From Buttiauxella sp. B2 (GTDB taxonomy: Bacteria > Pseudomonadota > Gammaproteobacteria > Enterobacterales > Enterobacteriaceae), in the NCBI RefSeq assembly GCF_006376615.1, contig NZ_VEXQ01000001.1:496001-560000 (forward strand): a DNA stretch of 64,000 nucleotides. Direction: 5' to 3'. A program made the translations under genes and the position numbers. Positions 17,193-25,796 of this stretch are shown piece after piece. The number at the start of each line of letters is the position of its first letter. Positions within the stretch are counted from its first letter, which is position 1. Under the pieces are notes generated by a model, which searched no databases, had not been told where the DNA came from, and worked only from the letters and a program-made list of their open reading frames with translations.

Positions 17193-18305
17193 TTAACCTA
17201 TTGATTTATCTAATAAATGATAGACGCTGGCCGTTTTCTTAGCAATATCACACCAATCATAAGATTGCAGGAACTCACTGTAATCGACAGGGGCCAGAAC
17301 AACCCTTTCCTTAATTTTCTCAGCTAAATCAGCCACATTACCCACTTTGAAATAGGTGCCTGCGGGCAATCCTACTTCCAGATTAGCAGGAATATCACTC
17401 ACCACCACCGGTAGAGAAAACGACATCGCTTCCAGCAGCGCTATGGGTAGCCCTTCGTGATATGACGGCATGATAAACAGCTTGGCCTGAGAAAATACGA
17501 CTTCCAGCGCATCACCTTTTAAAAAACCAGTCAAAATAACATTTGGTGTTTTTATCGCTAATTGCTTCAAATGCATGCTGTATTCAGAAGGATGATCCGC
17601 ATCGCCGACAAGTACCAATGGCTCGGAAACACCTGATTGCTGATAAGCTGTGATTAAATCGTGCAACCCTTTTTCTTCGACGAAACGACCTACTGCGACA
17701 AGATAGTTCTTAGGCTGTAGAGCATAACGGCCAAGTGTTTTGCTAATAGTTTCAGCATCCAATGGTTTTGGTATATTCACGCCGTTGTATATCAGATGAG
17801 CATCCATACGACCATGTTTCTTCTGAATCAACTTATTGATCACTTCAGAAATAACGATGACTTCGTTGGCATAATTAACGGCAAATTTTTCACCCAGCAA
17901 TAAAGCCTGCCTGGCGATAAATCCCCATTTCTGGCGTTCATAATCGGGGCCATGATGCGTAAATACCACTTTCTTACCCAGTAAACGCAGTAATGGCACC
18001 ACCAAACCAGGGCCAATTGCATGAACATGCACAATAGCGGATTTATCAAAACAGGTCTTAAACGCGGCTAAAACGGAATGGACTATCGCTTCCAGGGAGC
18101 GTTTTTTCGGTGCCCACAACGCCAGAGTTTCAATATTCTTGTACTGCGATTTTCTGTAACCGACATAAGGCGAGCGCGCAATCACACAAATATCCACATC
18201 AAACTGTTGTTTGATGGCGGGATAGAGGTTTTGGCAATGTGTTTCCACACCTCCCAATACATCAGGAATGCCACGCGTGCCTAAAACAGTAATTTTTCTG
18301 GTCAT
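17193..18305 (-). CDS. GT4 family glycosyltransferase
   Basis: This 370-residue protein is a retaining GT-B glycosyltransferase. The N-terminal domain has GTRGIPDVLGGVETHCQNLYP, the acceptor-side motif common in GT4 enzymes of polysaccharide loci, and HHGPDYERQKWG. The C-terminal domain has VGRFVEEKGLHDLI and the E-x7-E nucleotide-sugar motif in MPSYHEGLPIALLEAMSF. It acts on the cytoplasmic face of the membrane, adding one sugar to the lipid-linked repeat unit. The donor sugar is unknown. It is 1 nt after the upstream GT4 gene. Confidence 0.9.
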   Translation of the reverse strand: MTRKITVLGTRGIPDVLGGVETHCQNLYPAIKQQFDVDICVIARSPYVGYRKSQYKNIETLALWAPKKRSLEAIVHSVLAAFKTCFDKSAIVHVHAIGPGLVVPLLRLLGKKVVFTHHGPDYERQKWGFIARQALLLGEKFAVNYANEVIVISEVINKLIQKKHGRMDAHLIYNGVNIPKPLDAETISKTLGRYALQPKNYLVAVGRFVEEKGLHDLITAYQQSGVSEPLVLVGDADHPSEYSMHLKQLAIKTPNVILTGFLKGDALEVVFSQAKLFIMPSYHEGLPIALLEAMSFSLPVVVSDIPANLEVGLPAGTYFKVGNVADLAEKIKERVVLAPVDYSEFLQSYDWCDIAKKTASVYHLLDKSIG

Positions 18306-18306
18306 A

Positions 18307-19518
18307 TTATGACTTGCTTAGGAGTTCTTGGTACAAATTCAGCAACTGTTTCATATGTTTACTCATCGCATATTTCTCACAAAGGCGTTCATGAGCATTT
18401 AGCCCCATATGCTGGGCTTTTTCCGGATTTGCTGCTAAATCATCCAGTATATCAGCCAGTTCTTGAGCATTTCCTGGTTCGAATAAAGCACCATCGACAC
18501 CATCTCGAATTTGCTCAGGAATACCACCAATGCGCGAACCTACTATTGGCCGAGCAAATGACATGGCCTCAAGTACTGACATTGAGCAGTTTTCATTACA
18601 TTCTGAAGGAACCACAATTGCACGGGCGTGCTTGATCAGTTTATCTAGCCCCTCACCTTGCTGAACATAACCGAGGAATTCAGCATTTGGGAACTGCTTG
18701 ATAAGGTCATTATAGAGAGGGCCATGGCCAACAATTTTTAGCGGTATTTTATTGCGCATCAACTCATGCGCCCGCGCTAATGTCTCAATCCCTTTTTCAC
18801 GGCTTATACGGCCAACAAAAAGCAAATAACCTTCATCTTCAATATCATCTAAAGACTGGCTATCATCAATTCCATTCACAATCACATCAATGCGTGAATT
18901 GGGTAACGTGTGTTTGATCACCCCACGTAGGAATTCGCTGGGGGAAATAATAACGTCGATTGCCTGGTAGTTTTTCGCAATAAATTGCCAGGTTGCTTCT
19001 AAAGAAAGCAGCAAGCTTTTCCCGGCTGAACCTTCGTAGCAACGGTATTTAAATGCATTAAATACTGCGCCATTGATACAAGCATCACACACCTTGCCAT
19101 CGCGCAACATGGCATACGACGGGCAGGAAATTTTGTAGTCATGTGCAGTCAATACCGTTTTACAGCCAAAATCACGAGCAACCTTTATTATTGATGGTGT
19201 TAACTGGTGGTAGATATTGTGAAAATGAACAATATCTGGGCGTTCTTTTTCCAGTAACGTCTGCATTTTTTTACATGCTTCAGAATTATGGATAAAGTTT
19301 ATTGCTGTTTTAATTCCACCCAGTAAGTTACTACCTTTATGGTAGTCAACATTGCTGACAAAATAGTCAGCATAGTCAGATGGAAAATTGTTCTCATGCT
19401 GCATTGAGAAATCAATAACATCAATGCCAGCCTGCTTCAGCATATTACGTTCTTGAAAATAAACTGTTTCTGCACCACCCTTGATGTAGAAAAATTTATT
19501 AACTAATAAAATTTTCAT
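18307..19518 (-). CDS. GT4 family glycosyltransferase
   Basis: This 403-residue GT-B enzyme begins MKILLVNKFFYIKGGAETVYF, the typical GT4 N-terminus, and carries a cysteine-rich insert (KISCPSYAMLRDGKVCDACI ... RCYEG) found in a subgroup of GT4 enzymes. The C-terminal domain has VGRISREKGIETLARA and VPSECNENCSMSVLEAMSFARP with the E-x7-E pair. It should extend the undecaprenyl-linked repeat in the cytoplasm. The paralogous gene downstream is a different subgroup (no Cys insert), so the two probably add different sugars. Confidence 0.9.
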   Translation of the reverse strand: MKILLVNKFFYIKGGAETVYFQERNMLKQAGIDVIDFSMQHENNFPSDYADYFVSNVDYHKGSNLLGGIKTAINFIHNSEACKKMQTLLEKERPDIVHFHNIYHQLTPSIIKVARDFGCKTVLTAHDYKISCPSYAMLRDGKVCDACINGAVFNAFKYRCYEGSAGKSLLLSLEATWQFIAKNYQAIDVIISPSEFLRGVIKHTLPNSRIDVIVNGIDDSQSLDDIEDEGYLLFVGRISREKGIETLARAHELMRNKIPLKIVGHGPLYNDLIKQFPNAEFLGYVQQGEGLDKLIKHARAIVVPSECNENCSMSVLEAMSFARPIVGSRIGGIPEQIRDGVDGALFEPGNAQELADILDDLAANPEKAQHMGLNAHERLCEKYAMSKHMKQLLNLYQELLSKS

Positions 19519-19527
19519 TATACCTAC

Positions 19528-20517
19528 CTATTCATGAACAACTTTGCTATCAGGAGGAGTTGTGGGATCTCTCATCGGACGGCTCAGCCCTTTGATTAGT
19601 CCAACTGAAAGCACGGCTAAATTTATAACGCTTTGTAGGCCGCCCATTAGTGAACGGTTCTTTATTGTTTTCAGGATAATAAATGCGAGCAACGGTAAAA
19701 GAGTCATGCCGATAATTTCTGCATCAAACGTCAAAATCGAGATGAGTAAGATCAACATATAAAGAGTAAATATCACCTCATTCTTCACCATTTTGAGCGC
19801 ATAGCCGAGATAAGGTTTTTTCCATGCGCTACGTAGCAATTCACCTGGTGCCTGATGGTAACCACTGCGCCAGCGATATTTCAGCAGTTTAAACGTCGGC
19901 ATAGTATGGGAGGTATGGCTGAAATAAGGGGTGTCCAATCGATGCAATTTATAACCGGCATCAAGCAAACGCATTCCTAGTTCAGCTTCTTCATAAGCAT
20001 GAAGATTTCGATTTGTCAGGTAACCAATTTTTTCAATTGCAGAACGACGATATAAACCGCCGCCACCTAAATGATCGCAATCACCTAACGGATAAATTTT
20101 ATGCAGGCGTTGTTTACGCGACTTGAATTCATAGTTTGCCGCGTCATCCATTTCAACCGTACCCGCGACTCCTGCGTATTCTGGATGTTCGGCCAGAAAC
20201 GCAATGGCTCTATCAATAAATCCCTTTTCCAACTCCATATCGCCGTCCATCAACAACAGGTATTCACCTTCACTGTACAAATAACCAAGTTGGTGCCCAA
20301 CGCCGCAACAGCGATCGCCAGGTTCCGTCAGTGACACGACAGTGACGCCTTTGTCGCTGGCTAATTGCTGGGTGTTATCAGTAGATAAACTATCAGCAAC
20401 AATAATTTTATGTGGATAATCAGTGATCTGCTGCCGGATGCTATCGATGGTTTTTTCGATACATTCGGCTTCGTTGAGCGTTTTGATACTAACTGAGATA
20501 AAAGGTTTATTAATCAT
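19528..20517 (-). CDS. GT2 family glycosyltransferase with C-terminal membrane segments
   Basis: This 329-residue inverting GT-A enzyme begins FISVSIKTLNEAECIEKTIDSI and has the metal-binding D-x-D in LLLMDGDMELEKG (residues about 93-105) and the acceptor-site AYEEAELGMRL. Two to three hydrophobic segments near residues 240-310 anchor it to the inner membrane. The presence of RWRSGYHQAPGELLRS-type QxxRW-like residues recalls processive GT2 proteins, but the length suits a single-addition enzyme. It lies 1 nt after the Wzy-like gene and 10 nt before the next GT4 gene. Confidence 0.88.
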   Translation of the reverse strand: MINKPFISVSIKTLNEAECIEKTIDSIRQQITDYPHKIIVADSLSTDNTQQLASDKGVTVVSLTEPGDRCCGVGHQLGYLYSEGEYLLLMDGDMELEKGFIDRAIAFLAEHPEYAGVAGTVEMDDAANYEFKSRKQRLHKIYPLGDCDHLGGGGLYRRSAIEKIGYLTNRNLHAYEEAELGMRLLDAGYKLHRLDTPYFSHTSHTMPTFKLLKYRWRSGYHQAPGELLRSAWKKPYLGYALKMVKNEVIFTLYMLILLISILTFDAEIIGMTLLPLLAFIILKTIKNRSLMGGLQSVINLAVLSVGLIKGLSRPMRDPTTPPDSKVVHE

Positions 20518-20518
20518 A

Positions 20519-21892
20519 CTATTGCTCTGTATAACGATGAACGGATCGACGGATAATCAGGCTTGAGCCTAATGATAGATAGAACAGGAATTGTAACATC
20601 GGCGTAATCGTTAGTATCTGGCTGTATGGCAAGCTCAGTAAACCACTCACCGCAAAAACATTGAAGGCAGGTGCGAAGCTTAATAACTGGAGATCCTGAT
20701 TGTCTAATTGCTCCCGAGTTAATAATGGTTTGGGCTGCACAATTTTCAGGATGTATAAAATTAAGCCCACAAATAGCATTGTGCCCACAATGCCGACTTC
20801 CCAGAGCAGCATACTCAAAGAAGTTGAGTCCAGAATCAAATTATAAGTGAGGTTTAAAAAGCCCGGTGAGATTGCACTACCGCTATTTGTTGCATTCAAA
20901 CCGTAACCAAATAATGTCCCAGAAAGTCCTCGCAGGTCATTATTGTTCAGCCAGAAAACAAGCGTTGTAAAACGGCCCACTTCCCCAGAAGGCAAGATAT
21001 AATTGGGATCAAATATATAGCTTAAAGAATTCCAGAAAACGCTCAATGAGCTTTCTGTCGGGTCAGTACCAAATGCAGATGAATAGCCAGAGGCTAAAAT
21101 GACGATCGCAAGAGTAATGAGCAATGCCATGCAAGCGAATATCAGAAATAGTGCTTTGATATTCACTTTGCTCACCCCCTTCACATAGCTCGGCATTATC
21201 CACACCCAGGCCAGCAAAATCGGTGAAAGCAAGATAACGAACTTAACTTCGCCTACGATACACAAACCAAAGCCCAGAATAATATGCAGCGCCATCGATT
21301 TAAAAGAGGTTAAACCGTGCTTAAATTCAGAGAGTTTTAACAACATAATCAACAGGCAGAATAGTCCCATTGCCGCGGTATTACCGCCTCCCATCGGATC
21401 GCCACCAAAGGTTCCGACAACCGAATCCCACTTATCCTCTTCGCCGTGTACTGCCACGCGTTGGGGTACCACAAACAATAATTGGTACAACACGATCGGG
21501 AATTGCGCGTAAAACACCCAGTACAATGTTTTGGTTACTCGATAAATCTGTGATTCGCGGCAAAACCCCAGCAACAGGCAGAACATTACCAGTGATAGTG
21601 CAAGCTCATTTTTAAAGCCAACGATGGCTACAGTTATCCCACCTTGTAATATTGTGGACACTGCGGTCATTGCCAGAAAAATGAGATACAGCGTCAGTGC
21701 TACAGTTTCCTGCTTATCGAGCTGTAATGTTTCGTAACGGGTTTGCATGACCAGCAACCCAACCATCAAAAGCGTCAGGAAAAATGGGATCCACAAAACC
21801 GCCAATACACCGGTGAAATATTGAACCAACCCGCAGAATACCAGGGCAATCAGGGAATATGTCTGTAAATAATACCCAGTATTAAGATTCAT
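20519..21892 (-). CDS. Polysaccharide polymerase (Wzy-like)
   Basis: This 457-residue protein is mostly membrane helices (about ten to twelve) with a large loop near residues 275-345, the usual layout of O-antigen/EPS polymerases. Such enzymes join lipid-linked repeat units in the periplasm. Wzy proteins share little sequence, so the call rests on topology and position: its start codon overlaps the flippase stop by 4 nt (ATGA). It also contains VGEVKFVILLSPILLA, similar in kind to the charged helix of Wzy/WaaL proteins. Confidence 0.75.
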   Translation of the reverse strand: MNLNTGYYLQTYSLIALVFCGLVQYFTGVLAVLWIPFFLTLLMVGLLVMQTRYETLQLDKQETVALTLYLIFLAMTAVSTILQGGITVAIVGFKNELALSLVMFCLLLGFCRESQIYRVTKTLYWVFYAQFPIVLYQLLFVVPQRVAVHGEEDKWDSVVGTFGGDPMGGGNTAAMGLFCLLIMLLKLSEFKHGLTSFKSMALHIILGFGLCIVGEVKFVILLSPILLAWVWIMPSYVKGVSKVNIKALFLIFACMALLITLAIVILASGYSSAFGTDPTESSLSVFWNSLSYIFDPNYILPSGEVGRFTTLVFWLNNNDLRGLSGTLFGYGLNATNSGSAISPGFLNLTYNLILDSTSLSMLLWEVGIVGTMLFVGLILYILKIVQPKPLLTREQLDNQDLQLLSFAPAFNVFAVSGLLSLPYSQILTITPMLQFLFYLSLGSSLIIRRSVHRYTEQ

Positions 21893-23100
21893 AATACAGC
21901 CGGCCTGTCTTTCAAAATGTTGGCACGCTTATTCACCTTCAGGTAAATAAATGCATATCGAACGAACGTTAATATTGAGAACAGAATGATGGATGTAGCG
22001 TAGCTGTTATAAAAATACGGTACGATAACAAATGATATCAACACAATCGCTAATTGCTCAAACTGGATCCGCAGAAAGTAACGATGAGAACCAAAAACCA
22101 GTTCAATCACGGTCAATGGGCAGATTGCTAATGCCGGGAATAAATAAGGCAGCATATAGCGCGAAGTGGGAATCGAGTTTATCCAGTCTTCACTAAAACC
22201 AAGATGCATCACTATCGGATAGAAAATAAACACACCCAGCGTACAGATAATGCCTAGCACCAACAGGAGCAAGCGCACTTTTGTGTACTCATGATAGTTG
22301 AAAGTGTTATTCCTGAAATCGATAGACCACTTCGAGAAAATAGTATTACGCACCGCGTTCCCGATGATGACAACCGGCGCCAGACAGAAACGGCTCACGA
22401 TAGAAAAATAACCCGCAGTCAAAGCTGAGAACCAAAAATTAATCAACATGATAGGCAGGTTACTGTTTGCCATCGCTAAAACCTCTGCACTACCGACTTT
22501 AGTAATGTGATGAATGTGCTTATTAAAAAACGCCAGATTATTTTTAGGGCTCAAATGTTGCAATGTTACCGAGCGAATATCAAAAGCACGCAGAATCCAG
22601 CCAATGGTCAGCAGCATCATCGAACCAGCCCATGCCCAGTAAAATGCCTGAACATGGGTGGTGAGCACCACCGAAAGCACAACCACCACTGAAACAGAAA
22701 TACGCTGAAAGACCAAAAAGCTGAAATTAGCCGTTCTCAGCGCCAGGTTTTCTGAAACCAAAACCCATGTATTTGAGAGCGTAAGTAGATAAAGGAAGAA
22801 GATATTTTGATTAAATAGCCATGCGGTAAACAGTGCATACGGCAAGGCTATAATCAGACTTTGTAACAAGCAAAACACCACATTTTGAGTCAATTCGTCA
22901 TCGTGTTGCTTGGGTATTAGTAGCTGTGATGCAAAGGTGCAAACTTGGGCACCAATCAACGCAATACTGTAGTTAAGCGCGTATAGCCCCACTTCCGCCA
23001 GGTTATACTTGTGCGAAATCAACCAAATACTCAGCGCACCAATCAACTGCGAAATGACTGATGAACCAGCGATTGTGGACGCGCTCTTCAGTAAACTCAT
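21889..23100 (-). CDS. Polysaccharide flippase (Wzx-like, MOP superfamily)
   Basis: This 403-residue protein has about twelve membrane helices and begins LLKSASTIAGSSVISQLIGALSIWLISHKY, the typical start of Wzx/PST flippases. These proteins move undecaprenyl-linked repeat units across the inner membrane. The gene overlaps both neighbours by 4 nt (Wzc-like upstream, Wzy-like downstream), supporting one translationally coupled assembly group. Confidence 0.85.
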   Translation of the reverse strand: MSLLKSASTIAGSSVISQLIGALSIWLISHKYNLAEVGLYALNYSIALIGAQVCTFASQLLIPKQHDDELTQNVVFCLLQSLIIALPYALFTAWLFNQNIFFLYLLTLSNTWVLVSENLALRTANFSFLVFQRISVSVVVVLSVVLTTHVQAFYWAWAGSMMLLTIGWILRAFDIRSVTLQHLSPKNNLAFFNKHIHHITKVGSAEVLAMANSNLPIMLINFWFSALTAGYFSIVSRFCLAPVVIIGNAVRNTIFSKWSIDFRNNTFNYHEYTKVRLLLLVLGIICTLGVFIFYPIVMHLGFSEDWINSIPTSRYMLPYLFPALAICPLTVIELVFGSHRYFLRIQFEQLAIVLISFVIVPYFYNSYATSIILFSILTFVRYAFIYLKVNKRANILKDRPAVL

Positions 23101-25235
23101 AAATGGCCTGTGCCGTTCATCAGTTCGTTAGTTTGAAGGTTGAGCGAACGTAGACCCTCTTTCGTCTCGAGATTTCTATCAACAACCTGATTAATGACTG
23201 CGCCAATCACCACAGACTGATTTGTTTCGATTTTATCCAACGCTTGAGTAATGTGGTCCGCTGGCGCTGCACCAGCTTTCAGCACGAAAATCAGGCCATC
23301 TGTGACCCGACTAATCAACTGGCTGTCCTGGCTTTGATTCACAGCGGCAACATCAATGATGATGCGCTGATAACGGCTTCTTAACTCACGTATGACGTGT
23401 TCAATATTTTCCGATGACAGCATCAATAATGAAGATACAGTCGAAGTGCCACGCGGCAAGAAGTCGAGATTTTCATTCACTTTGACACTCATACTCTCAA
23501 GCGTGCCTTCACCACGAATCAGCTCAGCAACGCCAGACGCAGACGGTTTAGCCAGTTCACTCGACAGACCATCTTTATTGAAGAAATCCAAATCAATCAG
23601 CAATGTTTTCTGATCAAAGCTAAATGAATTAGCCAGAAGATTCGCCAACAGCGTGCGCCCTTCTCCGTGGTCAGCCGAAGTGACAGCGATAGTCTGAAGC
23701 TGCCGATTATCCAGCATAATACGTGTGCGAATGCTGTGAATGATGTCAGCATTCAGCGGGTTATTCGCAATAACATCACGAATTTGCGCACGATTCCCCA
23801 TTCCTTTATAGCGACGAATCTCACCCAACGGTTCAAGGTTCAGGCGTTTTTTCATTTGGCTCAGGTTGTTGATAGTGCTGTCCATTGCGGCTTTCACAAT
23901 GATGTACATGATACTGAACGCCAGCGCTAACATAACCACCATCACCAACAGTAAAGATTTGTTAGGTTTAGATGGGCGATCTGCAGGAACTGCGGGGTCA
24001 TACAACACCGCGTCTGCATCAGCGTAATTGCCTGACAGCGACTGCTCCTGAGTACGCTGATACAGCGTTTTATAGGAATCTTCAGTTTTATCCAGCGCCA
24101 GCTTCAACGTGTTATAACCATCGCGCTTCGTTCCCAGCTTTTGGAAAACCTCTTTCTGCTGGTTTAATTGCTGCTGATAGTTATTTTCGTCTGCCAACGC
24201 CGCCTGATATTGCTGGCGCAAACCCGTTTCCAGCTCGCCCAGCACGCTATATGTCTGATCCTCAATAGCCTGAACTTGAGCCTGTGCCTCTAGGATTTTA
24301 GTGTGTTTCGGGCCATACGATTTCCGCAATTCGTAGAGTGAGCGTTTCGCCTGAATAAGGGCAATACGCAAATCCTGAATTTGAGCATGATTTGAAATGG
24401 CCGGCAGTGAAATCACGTCATTCAATGATTTACCCGCATTTTGGCGAACTTCGTTATATTGCGATTGCGCAGCGACCCTACGCTGAGTGGCATCCGCCAG
24501 TCGATTAGTGACGATACTTAACTGTTCTGTTTCAAAACCATCCACGCCACGGAAAGTCAGCAATCCTTCATTCTTCAGATACTCATCAATAGCTTGTTTT
24601 TGTTCTGCTATTTGCTTCTGAAGCTCATCCATTCTCTGCAGGTTACTTTCACGTGCTTTCTGCGTGTTCTGGTGTTTTTGTTCAGCCGTATAGTTGATAA
24701 ACGTCTGGGCTACTCCGTTTGCGATTTCAGCCGCAAGTTTTGGAGAAGATGATTCATACGATATGGACGCCAGGTGTGTGGTGCGGACACTGCTAATCGT
24801 AAGATTTTTCAGCATTGTCTTCAGTGCATGATCTACCCGTTGCTGCTGATTTTCAGCGGTATTTGCATCTTTACTGTCTGATTTGACGCCATTAAAATCA
24901 GGATTTTCATCCAGTTTTAAATTACGAACTGCCTGTTCCAATACAATTCGCGACTGCATCAAAGCATACTGTGTCTCGTAATAACCACTACGTGTCGAGT
25001 CATAACCCTCAACCTGTGGAAATGGCGAGACATTATCAGGCTGCGCTTTAATGAGTACTGTCGCCGTTGAGACATACATAGATGTCATCATGCTAATTAA
25101 TGGGTAGGCAATCGCTCCCGCAATTACACCGGCGAGAAGGATTTTCCAACTGTTCTTTTTAATTTCTTTGGCAAACCGAGAGAAATCGATAGAACTTTCT
25201 CGTCTCTTGCCATTTTCCACTATTGATAGTTTCAT
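23097..25235 (-). CDS. Wzc-like polysaccharide co-polymerase with degenerate BY-kinase domain
   Basis: This 712-residue inner-membrane protein has the PCP2a layout: a cytoplasmic N-terminus, TM1 (about 31-50), a long periplasmic coiled-coil domain (about 51-425), a Pro-rich segment PSKPNKSLL before TM2 (about 427-447) and a C-terminal P-loop domain. Normally this domain autophosphorylates a C-terminal tyrosine cluster and controls chain length. Here Walker A reads ADHGEGRTLL with Arg527 in place of the invariant Lys; Walker A' (LLIDLD, 545-550) and Walker B (IIIDV, 625-629) keep their Asp residues. There is no tyrosine at all after residue 622, so the phosphorylation tail is absent. It may act as an unphosphorylated co-polymerase. 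It should contact the short OPX protein encoded just upstream. Confidence 0.88.
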   Translation of the reverse strand: MKLSIVENGKRRESSIDFSRFAKEIKKNSWKILLAGVIAGAIAYPLISMMTSMYVSTATVLIKAQPDNVSPFPQVEGYDSTRSGYYETQYALMQSRIVLEQAVRNLKLDENPDFNGVKSDSKDANTAENQQQRVDHALKTMLKNLTISSVRTTHLASISYESSSPKLAAEIANGVAQTFINYTAEQKHQNTQKARESNLQRMDELQKQIAEQKQAIDEYLKNEGLLTFRGVDGFETEQLSIVTNRLADATQRRVAAQSQYNEVRQNAGKSLNDVISLPAISNHAQIQDLRIALIQAKRSLYELRKSYGPKHTKILEAQAQVQAIEDQTYSVLGELETGLRQQYQAALADENNYQQQLNQQKEVFQKLGTKRDGYNTLKLALDKTEDSYKTLYQRTQEQSLSGNYADADAVLYDPAVPADRPSKPNKSLLLVMVVMLALAFSIMYIIVKAAMDSTINNLSQMKKRLNLEPLGEIRRYKGMGNRAQIRDVIANNPLNADIIHSIRTRIMLDNRQLQTIAVTSADHGEGRTLLANLLANSFSFDQKTLLIDLDFFNKDGLSSELAKPSASGVAELIRGEGTLESMSVKVNENLDFLPRGTSTVSSLLMLSSENIEHVIRELRSRYQRIIIDVAAVNQSQDSQLISRVTDGLIFVLKAGAAPADHITQALDKIETNQSVVIGAVINQVVDRNLETKEGLRSLNLQTNELMNGTGHL

Positions 25236-25237
25236 AG

Positions 25238-25795
25238 TTAGAAGAAGCCCATGCCAATAATCACGATATCACCGGGGTGAACGGAATGTCTTACGTCCAC
25301 ATTATTAAGCAATTGGTTTGTGCCAGCTAAGCGAATGTTGATGTCTTTACGATCCGCTCTGTCTGTGTAACCACCCGCCAGTGCAATTGCCTTCTCTACC
25401 GTTAACCCAGGTTCATAAGCAATACCACTCGGTTTCGCAACTTCGCCTGAAACATAGAATTTACGGAACTCAGCTATATTTACTGTCACCATTGGGTTTT
25501 GCAGGTAATCACCACGCAGACGGTTAGTAAGCTCCCCGCTAACCTGTTCCGGTGTTTTACCTTTCAAAACCAATTGCCCGATATAAGGGAAAGTAATCGT
25601 TCCACTTTTATCAATTATGAATTTCATCGTCATATCGGGTTCGCCGTACACACTAATACTGACAGCATCTCCCGCATCTAGCATGTATCCTTTTGATTCA
25701 ACATCAGGATTATCCATTAGTGGTAGCGCAGATGTTGTGCATCCAGCCAAAAGCATACTGAATAACAAAAATGCCCACAGTTTCATTATTTTCAT
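25238..25795 (-). CDS. Short outer-membrane polysaccharide export lipoprotein (OPX, Wza-related)
   Basis: This 185-residue lipoprotein has the lipobox LAGC (Cys19) and Thr at +2, predicting the outer-membrane inner leaflet. It contains one poly-export domain (YMLDAGDAVSISVYGEPDMT ... YLQNPMVTVNI) and one SLBB domain (FYVSGEVAKPSGIAYEPGLTVEKAIALAGGY). E. coli Wza is about 379 residues and ends with an amphipathic helix that forms the outer-membrane pore; that part and the extra SLBB domain are missing here. So this protein cannot by itself span the outer membrane and probably works with the adjacent barrel protein. It is 1 nt from the barrel gene and 2 nt from the Wzc-like gene. Confidence 0.9.
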   Translation of the reverse strand: MKIMKLWAFLLFSMLLAGCTTSALPLMDNPDVESKGYMLDAGDAVSISVYGEPDMTMKFIIDKSGTITFPYIGQLVLKGKTPEQVSGELTNRLRGDYLQNPMVTVNIAEFRKFYVSGEVAKPSGIAYEPGLTVEKAIALAGGYTDRADRKDINIRLAGTNQLLNNVDVRHSVHPGDIVIIGMGFF

Positions 25796-25796
25796 T

